61,023 nt of DNA from Gammaproteobacteria bacterium. Its GTDB lineage: Bacteria; Pseudomonadota; Gammaproteobacteria; GCA-001735895. Position 1 is the first letter of the stretch. The number at the start of each line of letters is the position of its first letter. The position numbers and the translations under genes are program-made. Of this stretch, positions 1-8,853 are shown piece after piece. Under the pieces are notes generated by a model. It had not been told where the DNA came from, ran no database searches, and saw nothing but the letters and a program-made list of their open reading frames with translations. Location of the stretch: assembly GCA_024232855.1 (NCBI GenBank), contig JAAEPH010000056.1:1-61023 (forward strand). Direction: 5' to 3'.

Positions 1-97
1 GCGCGCATCTCGCGCAGGGTATTGTTTTCACAAGGAAATTCCCGAAGAAGTCTCGTATCAGTGATTACGAGCGACTGAGGGAATATTTCTTGTGGAA

Positions 98-373
98 TCA
101 ATAGACAAGCGAGATCGTGCATAATTTGTGAATTTTCCGGGATAGCATTCGAATATGGTGATCATCGACTACCCAGTAGTATATGACTCGAACACCACCG
201 CTTTTAACAATTCCTCTCAATTTCCAACGAACTTTACGTAATCCTCCTGAACCCTGAATTAAATCTCCTAAATCAGGTCGATTTACCAACGCCTCCTGCA
301 GATCTTTACAATGATCGTCATCCATCAGTTCCTGGATGAGTTTGGTAAATACGCTCGTTTCTACAATAATCAC
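98..373 (-). CDS. RelE/HigB-family toxin-like protein, C-terminus altered
   Basis: Residues 1-75 follow the RelE/HigB mRNA-interferase pattern: an N-terminal helix (FTKLIQEL), an LQEALV helix, then the family core GGLRKVRWKLRG and a GGVRVIYYW strand. Toxins of this group cleave mRNA on the ribosome and are usually followed by a helix-turn-helix antitoxin. Here the strand that should end in a K/E-N-x-Q-x-DL tail instead ends in an unrelated short tail. A tail resembling the family (PENSQ...DLA) is present in another frame just downstream, so a small frameshift is likely. The start is GTG. No antitoxin is visible in the 97 bases before the window edge. Probably an inactive or orphan toxin gene. 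Confidence 0.6.
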   Translation of the reverse strand: MIIVETSVFTKLIQELMDDDHCKDLQEALVNRPDLGDLIQGSGGLRKVRWKLRGIVKSGGVRVIYYWVVDDHHIRMLSRKIHKLCTISLVY

Positions 374-383
374 TAATTTATCA

Positions 384-406
384 ATTATACGCCATTGGCG
401 TATAAT
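384..406. promoter_or_regulatory. Perfect inverted repeat, probable toxin-gene operator/promoter
   Basis: Two perfect 11-base arms (ATTATACGCCA and its complement) flank a single T, just upstream of the RelE/HigB-like gene. TATAAT-type -10 hexamers are embedded in both arms. Toxin-antitoxin operons are commonly autorepressed through such palindromes, so an operator overlapping the promoter is the likely reading; the binding protein is not in the window. Confidence 0.55.
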
Positions 407-691
407 TTCCAGTAGACGGAGATCTAATCACGGTGACCAAGAGGCGGACCAAGAGGGACACCCACTTTCCAATTGATCCATCCCAGGCGCTTCAATCGAA
501 TCACCCCACAGCTCGATACCGGCTAGTTTCTACATCACGATCGTCTGCTAGCAGCCCCAAAACACTGGCTACGGGCAGGTATGATTTGAATTCACGAATA
601 TTACGAAATCCGGCGTTTGCTGACTGGCCCCGCCGGTTTCTGTGCCGACTTTACTGAAGAAGGCTCGGCTATCGAAGTGGCCGATTGATTC
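407..691. other. Gene-free stretch, no recognised content
   Basis: No convincing gene is seen here. On the minus strand an open stretch of about 45 codons runs from near 704 to a TAG at 569-571 and reads KVESIGHFDSRAFFSKVGTE; it has a protein-like composition but I do not recognise the family. It could be the 3' remnant of another decayed gene. A 74-codon plus-strand frame at 433 has an implausible composition and no visible ribosome binding site. Confidence 0.35.
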
Positions 692-711
692 TACTTTCAG
701 GGTGTGTGTCC
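692..711. repeat. Copy 1 of a 20-base motif at a broken gene end
   Basis: The plus strand reads TACTTTCAGGGTGTGTGTCC. It differs by one base from 2129-2148, and a shorter core GGAGTGTGTGTCCC lies at 12085-12098. This copy overlaps the stop codon of the decayed phosphoesterase at 697-699. Confidence 0.55.
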
Positions 712-1592
712 CAGGGGGATGCTCGATGAATACGGTAAAACCCGGGTTTCTTCCCGGCCGTAACCGGTTACCTGGAACGATGAGTTCTGGATATCGAGGC
801 GACTGAATGCATTCTGTTCGGTCTCTACCATTCCTTTCAAAGTCAGGTAATGAACGCCATTTCGCCCGGCATACCGCCCCTTGTGGTCATGTCCGTTGAC
901 ATACAGTTTCACCACATCGTAACTGTCGATCAGCGCCCTCACCTCCGCGGCATTCCACAGGTTGTACTTACTTACCGGATAGACTGGAAAATGACTGAAA
1001 ACGACAACCCCCTGCCCCTCGCGGGTCGCGCTGGCTAACTGGCGATCCAACCACGCAAGTTGCTTCGCGCCAAGCGCACCATTGAAGCGCTCTTTACCCT
1101 TTGCCTGCTGCTCGTAGTATTCGACTACCTGGAGATATTCCGCACTACCTTCCGATAGGCGTAAAAGCTGAGTTCGTTGCCGTCGAGAAACAGGAAGCAC
1201 CAGTCACCATTGATCACCTCGTAATACCTGGCGGGCATATTCAACGCCTTGAACACATTCGGTTTTTGTGTGTCCTTGACCGCATAGTCATGGTTGCCAA
1301 GCACGTGGTACAAGGGTTCCGTCAAGCCGCTGGAAACCGCGTTCAAGTGCTTGATGTTCTTGTACCCTCGCTGGATGAAATCACCCAGGTTCACGCTGAA
1401 ACCGAGGGACATGGAATTGAAAACCGCGACCGCCTCCTCGAGTTTAGCGAGGGAAAGTTCGTAGTGCCTGCCGTTTTTCGCCTTTTTCCGCGCATACTGG
1501 CAGTCTGCAAACAAGCCTATGCTGATCACCGGCGCTGGCGTGGCCGCAGGGACAGAAACACTGGTGGTAGTCAGTACTAGCGCGAGTACCAA
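697..1592 (-). pseudogene. Frameshifted calcineurin-like metallophosphoesterase (ADPRibase-Mn-like)
   Basis: Two overlapping frames together make one protein of the metallophosphoesterase superfamily, resembling manganese-dependent ADP-ribose/CDP-alcohol diphosphatases. The first part (1592 to about 1150) has a hydrophobic N-terminus like a signal peptide, then the metal-binding motifs GLFADCQY, NLGDFIQRG and VLGNHDY. The second part (about 1160 to 697) has VVVFSHFPVYP and the late motif YVNGHDHKG. The join falls within DGNELSFYA just before GSAEYLQ, where one base change shifts the frame. The first part starts at a TTG with no good binding site. The 3' end runs into a repeated GTGTGTGTCC motif. 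A sequencing error at the join cannot be excluded, but the neighbourhood is full of decay. Confidence 0.75.
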
Positions 1593-1827
1593 CGCGTGAG
1601 CCCACGGCTATTAGAAAGGTTCATTTGTCATCGACAGGGTTCGAGGCGAGCGTAAATCGAGTGCCCGTTCCCGGTTCACCCGTTGATCGCCATACAATAA
1701 AGGCTGAAATCTTAGCAAAATCAAGTTGGCCAATGAAATGTCTCTCCGGATCAGCTGACTGCGAGCGACTCGACAAACAACCGGCTCGATGTTTAGCGGC
1801 CGCAAAAACTCCCAGGAAGACAGCACT

Positions 1828-2133
1828 ATCACCCGGTTGCCAAAATGGAAACTTCGTCATTGCCCAGTGAAACAATCTGTTGTCAAGCAACGCATTCTAC
1901 CATATTCTCAGGCACGGATATTCGCAATGCTCGAACCACCCGGGCTCAACACCGGCAAACTGGCGCACGAAGGGGAATATCGCGACGTCGGTTAGCCGAC
2001 ACTGCTGCCCGGCCAGGTAAGAGCGCTTGCTCAAGATCTGATTCAAATTTCGGACAAATACCTCGGCACGGGCTCGATGCTCGGGTTGGCGATACTCCCG
2101 GTGCCGATCGGCATACTTGTACTTGTCGTACTT
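1828..2133 (-). pseudogene. Remnant of a glutathione S-transferase C-terminal domain
   Basis: Reading the minus strand from 2133 downward gives KYKYADRH, EHRARAEVFVRNLNQILSK, YLAGQQC, LTDVAIFPFVRQFAGVEPGW and, after an in-frame TAG at 1897-1899, LLDNRLFHWAMTKFPFWQPGD. This is the conserved helical C-terminal domain of a soluble glutathione S-transferase, including the DxAIFPFVRQFA segment. The thioredoxin-fold N-terminal half is missing: homology stops where the 20-base motif at 2129-2148 begins. The internal stop and the missing half make this a clear pseudogene. No gene is otherwise visible between 1593 and 2196. Confidence 0.8.
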
Positions 2134-2148
2134 TCAGAGTGTGTGTCC
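2129..2148. repeat. Copy 2 of the 20-base motif, truncating the GST remnant
   Basis: Reads TACTTTCAGAGTGTGTGTCC, one mismatch from 692-711. Reading into it from the GST frame gives a stop immediately upstream of the first recognisable GST residue, so this is the break point of that gene. Confidence 0.55.
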
Positions 2149-2196
2149 ACGGGAAACACTATCCCGTCTACGGCTGTCACCAGTCGAGTTACGCGC

Positions 2197-2229
2197 AAAA
2201 AAAAAGGGGAAACGATGTTTCCCCTTTTA
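2197..2229 (-). terminator. Rho-independent terminator after pnp
   Basis: On the minus strand a GGGGAAAC stem, a three-base loop and a GTTTCCCC stem are followed by an uninterrupted run of nine T. It begins about 20 bases after the pnp stop codon and closes the rimP-to-pnp operon. Confidence 0.93.
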
Positions 2230-2246
2230 TTTCACTGGCGATTTGC

Positions 2247-4349
2247 CTAGGCCGTGGCGGCCTCTTCCGCACTGACTGCCTTCATGCTCAACCGGATTCG
2301 ACCCTGTCGGTCGACCTCAAGCACCTTGACCTTGACGACATCGCCCTCGGTGAGCTTGTCGCTGACCTGTTCGACGCGCTCATCAGAGATCTGCGAGATG
2401 TGCACCAGTCCATCCTTGCCCGGCAGGATATTGACGAAGGCGCCGAAATCCATGATCTTGGCGACCTTGCCTTCGTATATCACACCGACTTCGACCTCGG
2501 CGGTTACCTGCTCGACACGACGCCTGGCCTCTTCACCCGCCGCCTTTTCGACAGAAGCGATTTTAATGACTCCGTCATCGTCGACTTCGATGGTCGCACC
2601 AGTCTCCTCGGTGATCGCGCGGATGGTGGCGCCACCCTTGCCGATGACGTCGCGAATCTTTTCAGGGTTGATTTTAAAGGTGATCAGACGTGGCGCGTAT
2701 TCGGACATTTCGGCACGGCCTTCGCTGAGCACCTTGGCCATCTCGCCGAGGATGTGCAAACGACCGTCTTTGGCCTGGTCCAGTGCCTGTTGCATGATCT
2801 CGGTCGTAATACCGTCGATCTTGATGTCCATCTGCAGCGCGGTAATGCCATCTGTAGTTCCGGCCACCTTGAAGTCCATGTCGCCGAGATGATCTTCGTC
2901 ACCGAGGATGTCCGACAACACGGCAAAACCGTTGTCTTCCTTGATCAGGCCCATCGCGATACCCGCGACCGGTGCCTTCAGCGGTACGCCCGCGTCCATC
3001 AACGCCAGGCTCGCGCCACAGACGCTGGCCATGGAGGACGAACCATTGGATTCGGTAATCTCGGAGACCACGCGCAGGACGTAGGGAAAATCATCGAGAT
3101 CCGGCATGACGGCCAGCACACCGCGCTTGGCGAGGCGACCATGGCCAATATCACGACGCTTGGGTGAACCAACACGACCCGTCTCGCCTACGCAGGAAGG
3201 CGGGAAGTTGTAATGCATCATGAAGTGTTCCTTGTAGGTGCCTTCAATTGCGTCAATGATCTGTGCGTCGCGGCCGGTGCCGAGCGTAGTAACGACCAGC
3301 GCCTGGGTCTCACCGCGTGTGAACAGGGCTGAACCGTGGGTACGCGGCAGCACTCCGGTACGGATATGAATCGGGCGAACGGTAGTGGTATCGCGACCGT
3401 CGATACGCTTTTCGCCTGCGATGATGCGTCCACGTACAATCGATTTTTCGAGCTTGGCCGTAGCGCCGCGTACATCGCCTTCGGTGGGTGAGTCTTCGGC
3501 ATCGCTAACCAGTGCAGCGACGACATCGTCGCGAATTGCACCGATGCGATCCTGGCGATCCAGCTTGTTGGCGATAGTATAGGCTTCGCTAATTGAGGAG
3601 GAAGCCTCGGCGGCCACCTTGTCGGCGAGACCGGCATCGGCTTCGGGCGCCTGCCATTCCCAGGCTTGCACACCCGTTTCCGCTGCAAATTCGGTAATCG
3701 CCTGGATTGCATTCTGCATTTGCTCGTGACCGTAAACCACTGACCCCAGCATGACTTCCTCGGGCAGGCAATTGGCTTCCGATTCAACCATCAAAACAGC
3801 ATTGCTGGTGCCGGCAACCACGAGGTTGAGTTGTGACTCGGCGAGCTGGGTCGCCGTTGGGTTGAGGACGTATTCACCGTCCAGGTAACCGACGCGACAG
3901 GCGCCGATCGGTCCGCTGAACGGGATTCCGGATACGGCAATCGCCGCTGAGGTTCCGAGCATTGCCGAGATATCGGCATCGATTTCAGGGTCGCTGGATA
4001 ATACGTTGGCTACAACCTGGACTTCGTTCATGAAACCTTTCGGGAACAGCGGACGAATCGGCCTGTCGATGAGGCGGCAGGTCAGCGTTTCCTTCTCGCT
4101 GGGGCGGCCTTCACGCTTGAAAAAGCCACCGGGGATACGGCCCGCGGCATAGGTCTTTTCCTGGTAATCGACGGTGAGCGGAAAGAAGCCGCGTCCGGGG
4201 TCGGCGGTTTTGGAGCCGACCACGGTAACCATGACGACGGTATCGCCCATAGAGGCGATAACCGCGCCGCCGGCCTGGCGGGCGATTTCGCCGGTTTCCA
4301 GCGTTACTTGGTGCGCGCCGTATTGAAATGTCTTTTTAATTGAATTCAC
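2247..4349 (-). CDS. pnp: Polyribonucleotide nucleotidyltransferase (PNPase)
   Basis: Phosphorolytic 3'-to-5' exoribonuclease of the mRNA decay machinery, a trimer that associates with RNase E in gammaproteobacteria. The 700 residues match the usual length: two RNase PH-like core domains separated by a helical region, then a KH domain with the GKGGATI loop near residue 565 and an S1 domain ([15 protein letters not shown]...GLVHISQIS) at the C-terminus. Start is GTG. It lies 32 bases after rpsO, the conserved arrangement, and is the last gene before a strong terminator. In E. coli pnp autoregulates through its leader; the short leader here shows no obvious RNase III hairpin. Confidence 0.98.
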   Translation of the reverse strand: MNSIKKTFQYGAHQVTLETGEIARQAGGAVIASMGDTVVMVTVVGSKTADPGRGFFPLTVDYQEKTYAAGRIPGGFFKREGRPSEKETLTCRLIDRPIRPLFPKGFMNEVQVVANVLSSDPEIDADISAMLGTSAAIAVSGIPFSGPIGACRVGYLDGEYVLNPTATQLAESQLNLVVAGTSNAVLMVESEANCLPEEVMLGSVVYGHEQMQNAIQAITEFAAETGVQAWEWQAPEADAGLADKVAAEASSSISEAYTIANKLDRQDRIGAIRDDVVAALVSDAEDSPTEGDVRGATAKLEKSIVRGRIIAGEKRIDGRDTTTVRPIHIRTGVLPRTHGSALFTRGETQALVVTTLGTGRDAQIIDAIEGTYKEHFMMHYNFPPSCVGETGRVGSPKRRDIGHGRLAKRGVLAVMPDLDDFPYVLRVVSEITESNGSSSMASVCGASLALMDAGVPLKAPVAGIAMGLIKEDNGFAVLSDILGDEDHLGDMDFKVAGTTDGITALQMDIKIDGITTEIMQQALDQAKDGRLHILGEMAKVLSEGRAEMSEYAPRLITFKINPEKIRDVIGKGGATIRAITEETGATIEVDDDGVIKIASVEKAAGEEARRRVEQVTAEVEVGVIYEGKVAKIMDFGAFVNILPGKDGLVHISQISDERVEQVSDKLTEGDVVKVKVLEVDRQGRIRLSMKAVSAEEAATA

Positions 4350-4381
4350 TATTCTCTCACTTGTTTGCCGGCGCGATCGGA

Positions 4382-4651
4382 TTAACGACGCAATCCGAGT
4401 TTTGCTATCAAATCTTTATAACGCTGCTGATTCTTGGATTTCAGGTAATCCAGTAAATTGCGACGCTGGTTGACCATCTTCAGCAAACCGCGGCGCGAAT
4501 GATGATCATGAATGTGTTTCTTGAAATGCTCAGTCAGGTGACTGATCTGATGCGACAACAGTGCAACCTGCACCTCGGGTGACCCGGTGTCACCGCTGCC
4601 TTGCTGATGATCAGCGATAATTGCAGCCTTCTGTTCAGCTGACATTGCCAT
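4382..4651 (-). CDS. rpsO: 30S ribosomal protein S15
   Basis: Primary-binding small-subunit protein that organises the 16S rRNA central domain. The 89-residue length and the motifs [22 protein letters not shown] and LLDYLK are diagnostic. ATG codons occur at residues 1 and 3; the first is better spaced from GAGG upstream. A promoter of its own lies 34 bases upstream, so it is expressed both from the rimP operon and independently, as is typical for rpsO-pnp. Confidence 0.98.
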   Translation of the reverse strand: MAMSAEQKAAIIADHQQGSGDTGSPEVQVALLSHQISHLTEHFKKHIHDHHSRRGLLKMVNQRRNLLDYLKSKNQQRYKDLIAKLGLRR

Positions 4652-4684
4652 TGAATAAACCTCGTGGGCCCGAAAAAGGCAGGT

Positions 4685-4713
4685 ATTCTACCTATCTGTG
4701 CAGGCGGTAACAA
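4685..4713 (-). promoter_or_regulatory. Sigma70-type promoter for rpsO-pnp
   Basis: On the minus strand TTGTTA (4708-4713) and TAGAAT (4685-4690) are separated by 17 bases in the truB-rpsO gap. Spacing is ideal and both hexamers are near consensus. It matches the known presence of a separate rpsO promoter in this conserved cluster. Confidence 0.7.
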
Positions 4714-4765
4714 GAACTTTCACCGGAATAATCGGGGTAATTGCCCCGGAGCACCGATAATGAGC

Positions 4766-5692
4766 CTATCTTGCTGTATTCATTAATCTTTTTGCCTTCA
4801 ATTCACCGTCCGCGGCGACTTCCCCAAGGCCTATGAAGACGCCCTCTTCGGAGCTCAGCCGACACAGTCCGGAGACCTTGCAAACACCCGCGTCTACCCG
4901 TTTTCCACGACGTATATCGAGACTGTCGGATACATTCAGTACGACTTCCGGAAAATCCGCCAGGGCCGCGCCGACGGGTAGCAACAACTGCTCGAGCCGA
5001 TCCCCCCCCGGCTGTTGCCGCAGGCTTTGCAAATGCTCCATCGTCACCGCGTCACAATCATCAAACGCGCCGACGCGGGAACGATGCAAGGCGGCGAGAT
5101 GCGCACCGCAACCGAGCTGTTTACCAATGTCTTCGGCGAGGGTGCGAATGTAGGTGCCCTTGGAGCAGGACACGTCGATCTCCATGTTTTCATCATCGAA
5201 CCACAACAGCTCCAGTCGAAAAATTTCGATGCGCCGCGGCTCGCGTTCCACCTGCTTGCCCTCGCGCGCCAGTTGATAAAGGCGTTTTCCCTGGTGTTTG
5301 AGGGCCGAGTACATCGGCGGGATCTGATCGATCTCACCGACAAAGCGCGGCAGTAACTCCTCGACCTGGCCGGCGTCGACACAAACCGCCGCCGTTTTGA
5401 CCACTCCACCTTCGGCATCGCCGGTAGTCGTCGTCTGTCCAAGCCGACAAACCGCGCGATAGGATTTGTCAGCGCCTAGCAGATAGCTGGAAAACTTGGT
5501 GGCCTCACCCAGGCATATCGGTAACACGCCGGTTGCAAGTGGATCGAGGCTGCCGCAATGGCCCGCCTTACGCGCGTTGAACAGTTTGCGCACCCGTTGC
5601 AGGGCCTGGTTGGAACTGACACCAATCGGTTTATCCAGAATCAGGATGCCATCGACGTCGCGGTAGCCCCTGGGCTTGCCCCTAGCCCGCAT
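4766..5692 (-). CDS. truB: tRNA pseudouridine(55) synthase
   Basis: Makes pseudouridine 55 in the T-loop of tRNAs. The 308-residue protein has the family hallmarks ILILDKPIGVSSN and HCGSLDPLATGVLP, with catalytic Asp at residue 50, followed by the middle motif GTYIRTLAEDIG and a C-terminal domain. The only plausible start is the ATG at 5690-5692, which lies in the right end of the repeat at 5682-5790; the first three codons (ATG CGG GCT) are repeat sequence. There is no alternative ATG, GTG or TTG between it and the DKP motif. The repeat separates truB from rbfA, so the native start was probably replaced when the element arrived. Confidence 0.96.
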   Translation of the reverse strand: MRARGKPRGYRDVDGILILDKPIGVSSNQALQRVRKLFNARKAGHCGSLDPLATGVLPICLGEATKFSSYLLGADKSYRAVCRLGQTTTTGDAEGGVVKTAAVCVDAGQVEELLPRFVGEIDQIPPMYSALKHQGKRLYQLAREGKQVEREPRRIEIFRLELLWFDDENMEIDVSCSKGTYIRTLAEDIGKQLGCGAHLAALHRSRVGAFDDCDAVTMEHLQSLRQQPGGDRLEQLLLPVGAALADFPEVVLNVSDSLDIRRGKRVDAGVCKVSGLCRLSSEEGVFIGLGEVAADGELKAKRLMNTAR

Positions 5693-5790
5693 ATCTCACC
5701 GTTTTACGTCGCGAGGGCGTCACAAAGACACTGTGGCACGCCGCAGGGAGCAGTTGCCGAGCAGGAAATCGGTGAGATATGCGAGCTAGC
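5682..5790. repeat. Mosaic palindromic element, copy between rbfA and truB
   Basis: A 109-base element with near-perfect 20-base terminal inverted repeats: CTAGCCCGCATATCTCACCG at the left and its complement with one change at the right. The first 33 bases and the final ~35 bases match the copy at 50503-50609, while the middle differs. No coding capacity. It fills almost the whole rbfA-truB gap and supplies the truB start codon. The size, inverted ends and copy number suggest a MITE- or REP-like mobilised repeat. Confidence 0.85.
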
Positions 5791-5795
5791 TCCCA

Positions 5796-6164
5796 TTACT
5801 GGCCGGCTTTGTCCCTGTCGCTGGCCAGCGCCGAGTCGATCAGGTCCGATAGCTGGCGCCCGCGAATATCGGTGTCATCGTAGATAAAGGTAAGCTTCGG
5901 CGTGACTCGGGCCTTGAGGCTCTTGCCGATTTCGCGCTGCAGAAAGCCGCTGGCCCGGGTCAGGGCCGCCAGGCAATCCGCGGCGTCCTGCGGATCCAGC
6001 ACGCTGAAAAAGACACGCGCGTAGGCGAGGTCCTTGCTCACCTGGACTTCCAGTATGCTCGGAGCCGACAGGCCGGGGTCCTTCAGTTCACTTCGAACAA
6101 GGCTTGCCAGTTCACGCTGAATCTGGGAAGCAATCCGTTCGCTGCGCGAGTATTCTTTCGGCAT
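5796..6164 (-). CDS. rbfA: 30S ribosome-binding factor A
   Basis: Late 30S maturation and cold-adaptation factor that binds near the 5' helix of 16S rRNA. The 122-residue KH-like protein shows the family pattern ERIASQIQRELASLV, LKDPGL, VSKDLAYARVFFSVL and LTFIYDDT. It follows infB by 24 bases in the conserved infB-rbfA-truB order, so it is surely cotranscribed. The stop codon is TAA, five bases before the repeat that separates it from truB. Confidence 0.96.
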   Translation of the reverse strand: MPKEYSRSERIASQIQRELASLVRSELKDPGLSAPSILEVQVSKDLAYARVFFSVLDPQDAADCLAALTRASGFLQREIGKSLKARVTPKLTFIYDDTDIRGRQLSDLIDSALASDRDKAGQ

Positions 6165-6188
6165 TTTAGCTGGCTCGGTTTAGCGGGC

Positions 6189-8774
6189 TCACTCGAGAGA
6201 ACGCGCCACTTCGGTGCGTTCGAATACTTCGATTTGATCGCCCGGTTTGACATCATTGTAGTTCTTCACCGCGATACCACACTCGGTGCCCATGCGAACT
6301 TCCTCGACCGGGTCCTTGAAACGCCGCAGGGATTCAAGCTCGCCTTCGTAGATAACCACGTTGTCGCGCAGGACCCGGATCGGTTGCCCCTTGCGGACCA
6401 CGCCTTCGACCACGATCGAACCGGCAACGTCGCCGAACTTGGGCGAACGGAATACATCCTTGACTTCGGCCAGACCGATAATCGTTTCCTGGGATTCCGG
6501 TGACAACATTCCCGACATGATGGACTTGACATCATCGATGATGTCGTAAATCACGCTGTAGTATCGAATCTCAATACCGTGTTCGCCAGCGACCCGTTTT
6601 GCCGCCGCATCCGCGCGCACGTTAAAGCCGATTACGATCGCATCCGAGGCAGCCGCCAGGTTGATATCCGACTCGTTGATACCACCGACCCCGGTGGCGA
6701 CCAGTTTGGCGCGCACTTCATCGGTGGACAGCTTTTGCAGGGATTCACGTATCGCCTCGGAACTACCCTGCACATCGGCCTTGATGAGGACGTTGATTTC
6801 AGCGACCTGCCCTTCTTCCATGGCGTCGAACATGCCCTGCAACTTGGCCTTGTGCTGATCGGCCAGTTTGCTTTCACGTATCCTGGAATCGCGCGTGGCC
6901 GCGAATTCACGGGCCTTGCGTTCGTTTTCAACCACGAAAACCTCGTCCCCGGCATTCGGTACGCCGGACAGGCCCAGCACTACGGCCGGCATTGACGGAC
7001 CTGCGGTCTTGATTGAGTTGGAGGATTCATCATACATCGCACGCACCCGGCCAAACTGGGTTCCCGCAAGCAGCATCTGACCCTGTTTCAAACTACCGGA
7101 TTGAACCAGTACCGTGGCAACCGGGCCGCGGCCCTTGTCGAGCGAAGCCTCGACGACGATGCCCTTGGCATTGCCGCTATCGACCGCGGTGAGTTCGAGA
7201 ATCTCTGCCTGCAGCAGTATTGCATCCAACAGGCTGTCGATGCCTTCCCCGGTAATCGCGGAGACGTGCACGAACATGTTCTCGCCACCCCATTCTTCAG
7301 GGATAACCTCGAGCGCCGCAAGTTCATTTTTGGCGCGGTCGGGGTCGGCATTTTCCTTATCGATTTTATTGACCGCAACCACCAGGGGTACGCCCGCGGC
7401 ACGGGCATGCTGAACCGCTTCCTTGGTCTGCGGCATTACGCCGTCGTCTGCCGCGACCACGAGTACAACGATATCGGTTGCCTGGGCGCCACGAGCGCGC
7501 ATTGCCGAGAAGGCCGCGTGCCCGGGGGTGTCGAGGAAAGTAATAATCCCCTTGTCGGTTTCGACGTGATAGGCGCCGATATGCTGGGTAATCCCGCCGG
7601 CTTCACCAGAGGTGACCCGCGAACTGCGAATAAAATCAAGTAGTGAAGTTTTACCATGGTCGACATGACCCATAATGGTGACTACCGGAGGCCGGCCTAC
7701 CTTCGCTTCACCCTGCTGTTCAGCGCTGGCCTTTAACTCCTTTTCGAAGTCATCTTCGCTGGCGGCGGCAACAACATTGTGGCCCAGTTCTTCGACGACC
7801 AGCGTCGCGGTATCGTGGTCGAGAATTTCGTTGATCGTCGCCATGGTTCCCATCTGCATCAGTACCTTGATGACGTCACCGGCCTTGACCGCTACGCGTT
7901 GGGCGAGTTCAGCAACCGTTATCGCATCGGGAATCTCGACATTGCGCACCACGGGCGCCGTGGGTTTTTCGAAACCGTGCAGATTCCTGATCTCGTGAAC
8001 CTGGCGTTGTCCCTTTTTGAACTTCTGCTTTCGGTTCGGTTGATGGGCCGATTCCTTGACGTGAAGTTCCTTGCGCCCGTAACGGGTATGCCTGTCTTCA
8101 TGCTTACCGTGTTTGCCGGTTTTTTCCGGTGCTGCCACAGCTGCGGCGCTAGCGGTGGCGGCTTCCTCGAGGGCGGCGCGCGCCGCCGCTTCAGCGGCTT
8201 CGGCGGCTTCGATCTCGGCGCGTTCGCGTTCGATCACCTTCTGCGCGGCCTCAACTTCCTGCAGGCTCTTTTCATAAGCCTTTTTCTCTAACTCGGCGCG
8301 TGCCGCTTCGGCAACAGCCTGCTGCTCCGCCGCGGCCGCGGCCTGGGCGGTTTCTTCCGCCAGGCGCGCTTCTTCTTCGGCCTGCTGTTGCTGCAAGCGA
8401 CTCTGCTCTTCGATCTCGGCCTCGGCTTGCTGTTGCATCCTGGTCTCTTCGGCAACGACCTCCGAACGCCGCACATAGGTGCGCTTCTTTCGAACTTCGA
8501 CGTTGATCGTCTTGGTCGTCGCATTGCGCCCCGAGGTGCCGGCAACACGCAGCTCACTCTTGCTCTTGCGGCGCAGCGTGATCTTCTTCGGCCCCTCGGC
8601 TTCCTGCTTGCCATGGCTGCTGCGCAGTGACTCCAGCAATTTCATCTTGTCTTCGTCAGAAATCGGATCATCCGTATCCTTGACCTGAACACCCGCGTTT
8701 TTCAGTTGGTCGAGTAATTTGTCGACACTGACGCCGATGACTTCTGAAAGTTGCTTCGCTGTAACATTTGCCAT
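6189..8774 (-). CDS. infB: Translation initiation factor IF-2
   Basis: GTPase that brings initiator fMet-tRNA to the 30S subunit and drives subunit joining. 861 residues: an N-terminal IF2_N domain (residues 1-55), a long charged, Ala/Glu-rich linker (about 105-215), a second IF2_N-like module near 285-335, then the G domain with GHVDHGKT at 369-376, DTPGHAAF and NKID, and the C-terminal beta-barrel and fMet-binding domains. It lies 79 bases after nusA. The Glu/Ala/Gln-rich linker is low complexity but normal for the family. Confidence 0.98.
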   Translation of the reverse strand: MANVTAKQLSEVIGVSVDKLLDQLKNAGVQVKDTDDPISDEDKMKLLESLRSSHGKQEAEGPKKITLRRKSKSELRVAGTSGRNATTKTINVEVRKKRTYVRRSEVVAEETRMQQQAEAEIEEQSRLQQQQAEEEARLAEETAQAAAAAEQQAVAEAARAELEKKAYEKSLQEVEAAQKVIERERAEIEAAEAAEAAARAALEEAATASAAAVAAPEKTGKHGKHEDRHTRYGRKELHVKESAHQPNRKQKFKKGQRQVHEIRNLHGFEKPTAPVVRNVEIPDAITVAELAQRVAVKAGDVIKVLMQMGTMATINEILDHDTATLVVEELGHNVVAAASEDDFEKELKASAEQQGEAKVGRPPVVTIMGHVDHGKTSLLDFIRSSRVTSGEAGGITQHIGAYHVETDKGIITFLDTPGHAAFSAMRARGAQATDIVVLVVAADDGVMPQTKEAVQHARAAGVPLVVAVNKIDKENADPDRAKNELAALEVIPEEWGGENMFVHVSAITGEGIDSLLDAILLQAEILELTAVDSGNAKGIVVEASLDKGRGPVATVLVQSGSLKQGQMLLAGTQFGRVRAMYDESSNSIKTAGPSMPAVVLGLSGVPNAGDEVFVVENERKAREFAATRDSRIRESKLADQHKAKLQGMFDAMEEGQVAEINVLIKADVQGSSEAIRESLQKLSTDEVRAKLVATGVGGINESDINLAAASDAIVIGFNVRADAAAKRVAGEHGIEIRYYSVIYDIIDDVKSIMSGMLSPESQETIIGLAEVKDVFRSPKFGDVAGSIVVEGVVRKGQPIRVLRDNVVIYEGELESLRRFKDPVEEVRMGTECGIAVKNYNDVKPGDQIEVFERTEVARSLE

Positions 8775-8853
8775 GATTATCTATCCAGTCGTCCTATCTA
8801 ATCGCCTTATTCAATCGCCCTGTTTAATCGCTAAATATGCTCGAAGTCGCCCG

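Noticed and set aside
433..657. 74-codon open frame in the left gap
   Set aside because: Composition dominated by Arg/Ser/Thr, no binding site, no homology that I can recognise.
1845..3167. 440-codon plus-strand open frame opposite pnp
   Set aside because: It lies antisense to an unmistakable PNPase gene, and its translation is rich in Arg/His/Asp with no recognisable motif, as expected from a GC-rich shadow frame.
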